A stretch of DNA of 5,025 nt from Candidatus Mesolinea sp. UBA5823. Lineage in GTDB: Bacteria > Chloroflexota > Anaerolineae > Anaerolineales > Anaerolineaceae. The translations under genes and the position numbers were made by a program. Positions 4,978-5,025 of this stretch are shown piece after piece. The notes under the pieces were generated by a model, which had not been told where the DNA came from, searched no databases, and saw nothing but the letters and a program-made list of their open reading frames with translations. Every line of letters starts with the position of its first letter. The stretch's first letter is position 1. The DNA lies in assembly GCA_002417685.1 (NCBI GenBank), contig DICP01000068.1:1-5025 (forward strand). Reading direction: 5' to 3'.

Positions 4978-5025
4978 ATGTTAGGAAAAAAGAAATCGCC
5001 GCCAACTTTTGATGTAGAACCCGCT
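4978..5025 (+). CDS. 5' end of an unidentified gene cut by the window edge
   Basis: An ATG at 4978 opens a frame of 16 codons, MLGKKKSPPTFDVEPA, that runs off the window. AAAGGA (4958-4963) lies 14 bases upstream, too far for an ideal ribosome site. The gene would begin 29 bases after the glycosylase stop with no terminator between them, so it could belong to the same transcript. The lysine-rich start followed by prolines suggests a flexible N-terminus, but too little is visible to name a family. Confidence 0.45.
   Translation, partial: MLGKKKSPPTFDVEPA

Overview
The window reads as a bacterial chromosome segment in which an AT-rich accessory stretch (about 70-1460) and a toxin-antitoxin module sit beside a more GC-rich set of ordinary metabolic and repair genes (2627 to the end). 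The intact right-hand proteins (an extended SDR sugar-nucleotide epimerase, an AAG/MPG-type DNA glycosylase and an MBL-fold hydrolase) look like those of Chloroflexota, perhaps Anaerolineae. That taxonomic guess rests on the general look of the proteins and is weak.

Layout. Positions 1-68 hold the last six codons of an unseen gene (FRPVMK-stop) and its strong intrinsic terminator. Positions 69-654 are AT-rich and contain no convincing gene, but do contain several dyads and scraps of open frame that may be coding relics. A 248-residue orphan gene (655-1401) of low GC follows. At 1461-1592 lies a headless fragment that ends in the same FRPVMK-stop, followed by the same 3' flank and a worn copy of the same terminator. 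The orphan gene is therefore bracketed by two diverged copies of one gene's 3' end. The stretch 1638-1906 holds no gene I can support.

The best-defined system is a HigB2/HigA2-like toxin-antitoxin operon (1907-2536). A TTGCAA-17-TATAAT promoter contains a perfect 19-bp dyad that fills most of the spacer and covers part of the -10. The toxin gene begins only about ten bases after the -10, so its mRNA should be leaderless or nearly so. The antitoxin gene overlaps the toxin's end by 8 bp and has a strong Shine-Dalgarno sequence. The expected logic is antitoxin or complex binding to the dyad for autoregulation, with the two proteins translated from very different initiation signals.

Further right are a stand-alone MBL-fold hydrolase (2627-3277), then an NAD-dependent epimerase/dehydratase (3391-4317) whose end overlaps the start of a 3-methyladenine DNA glycosylase gene (4295-4948), and finally the first 16 codons of an unidentified gene running off the edge. 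All recognisable genes are on the plus strand. No tRNA, rRNA, CRISPR array or intact insertion sequence was seen.
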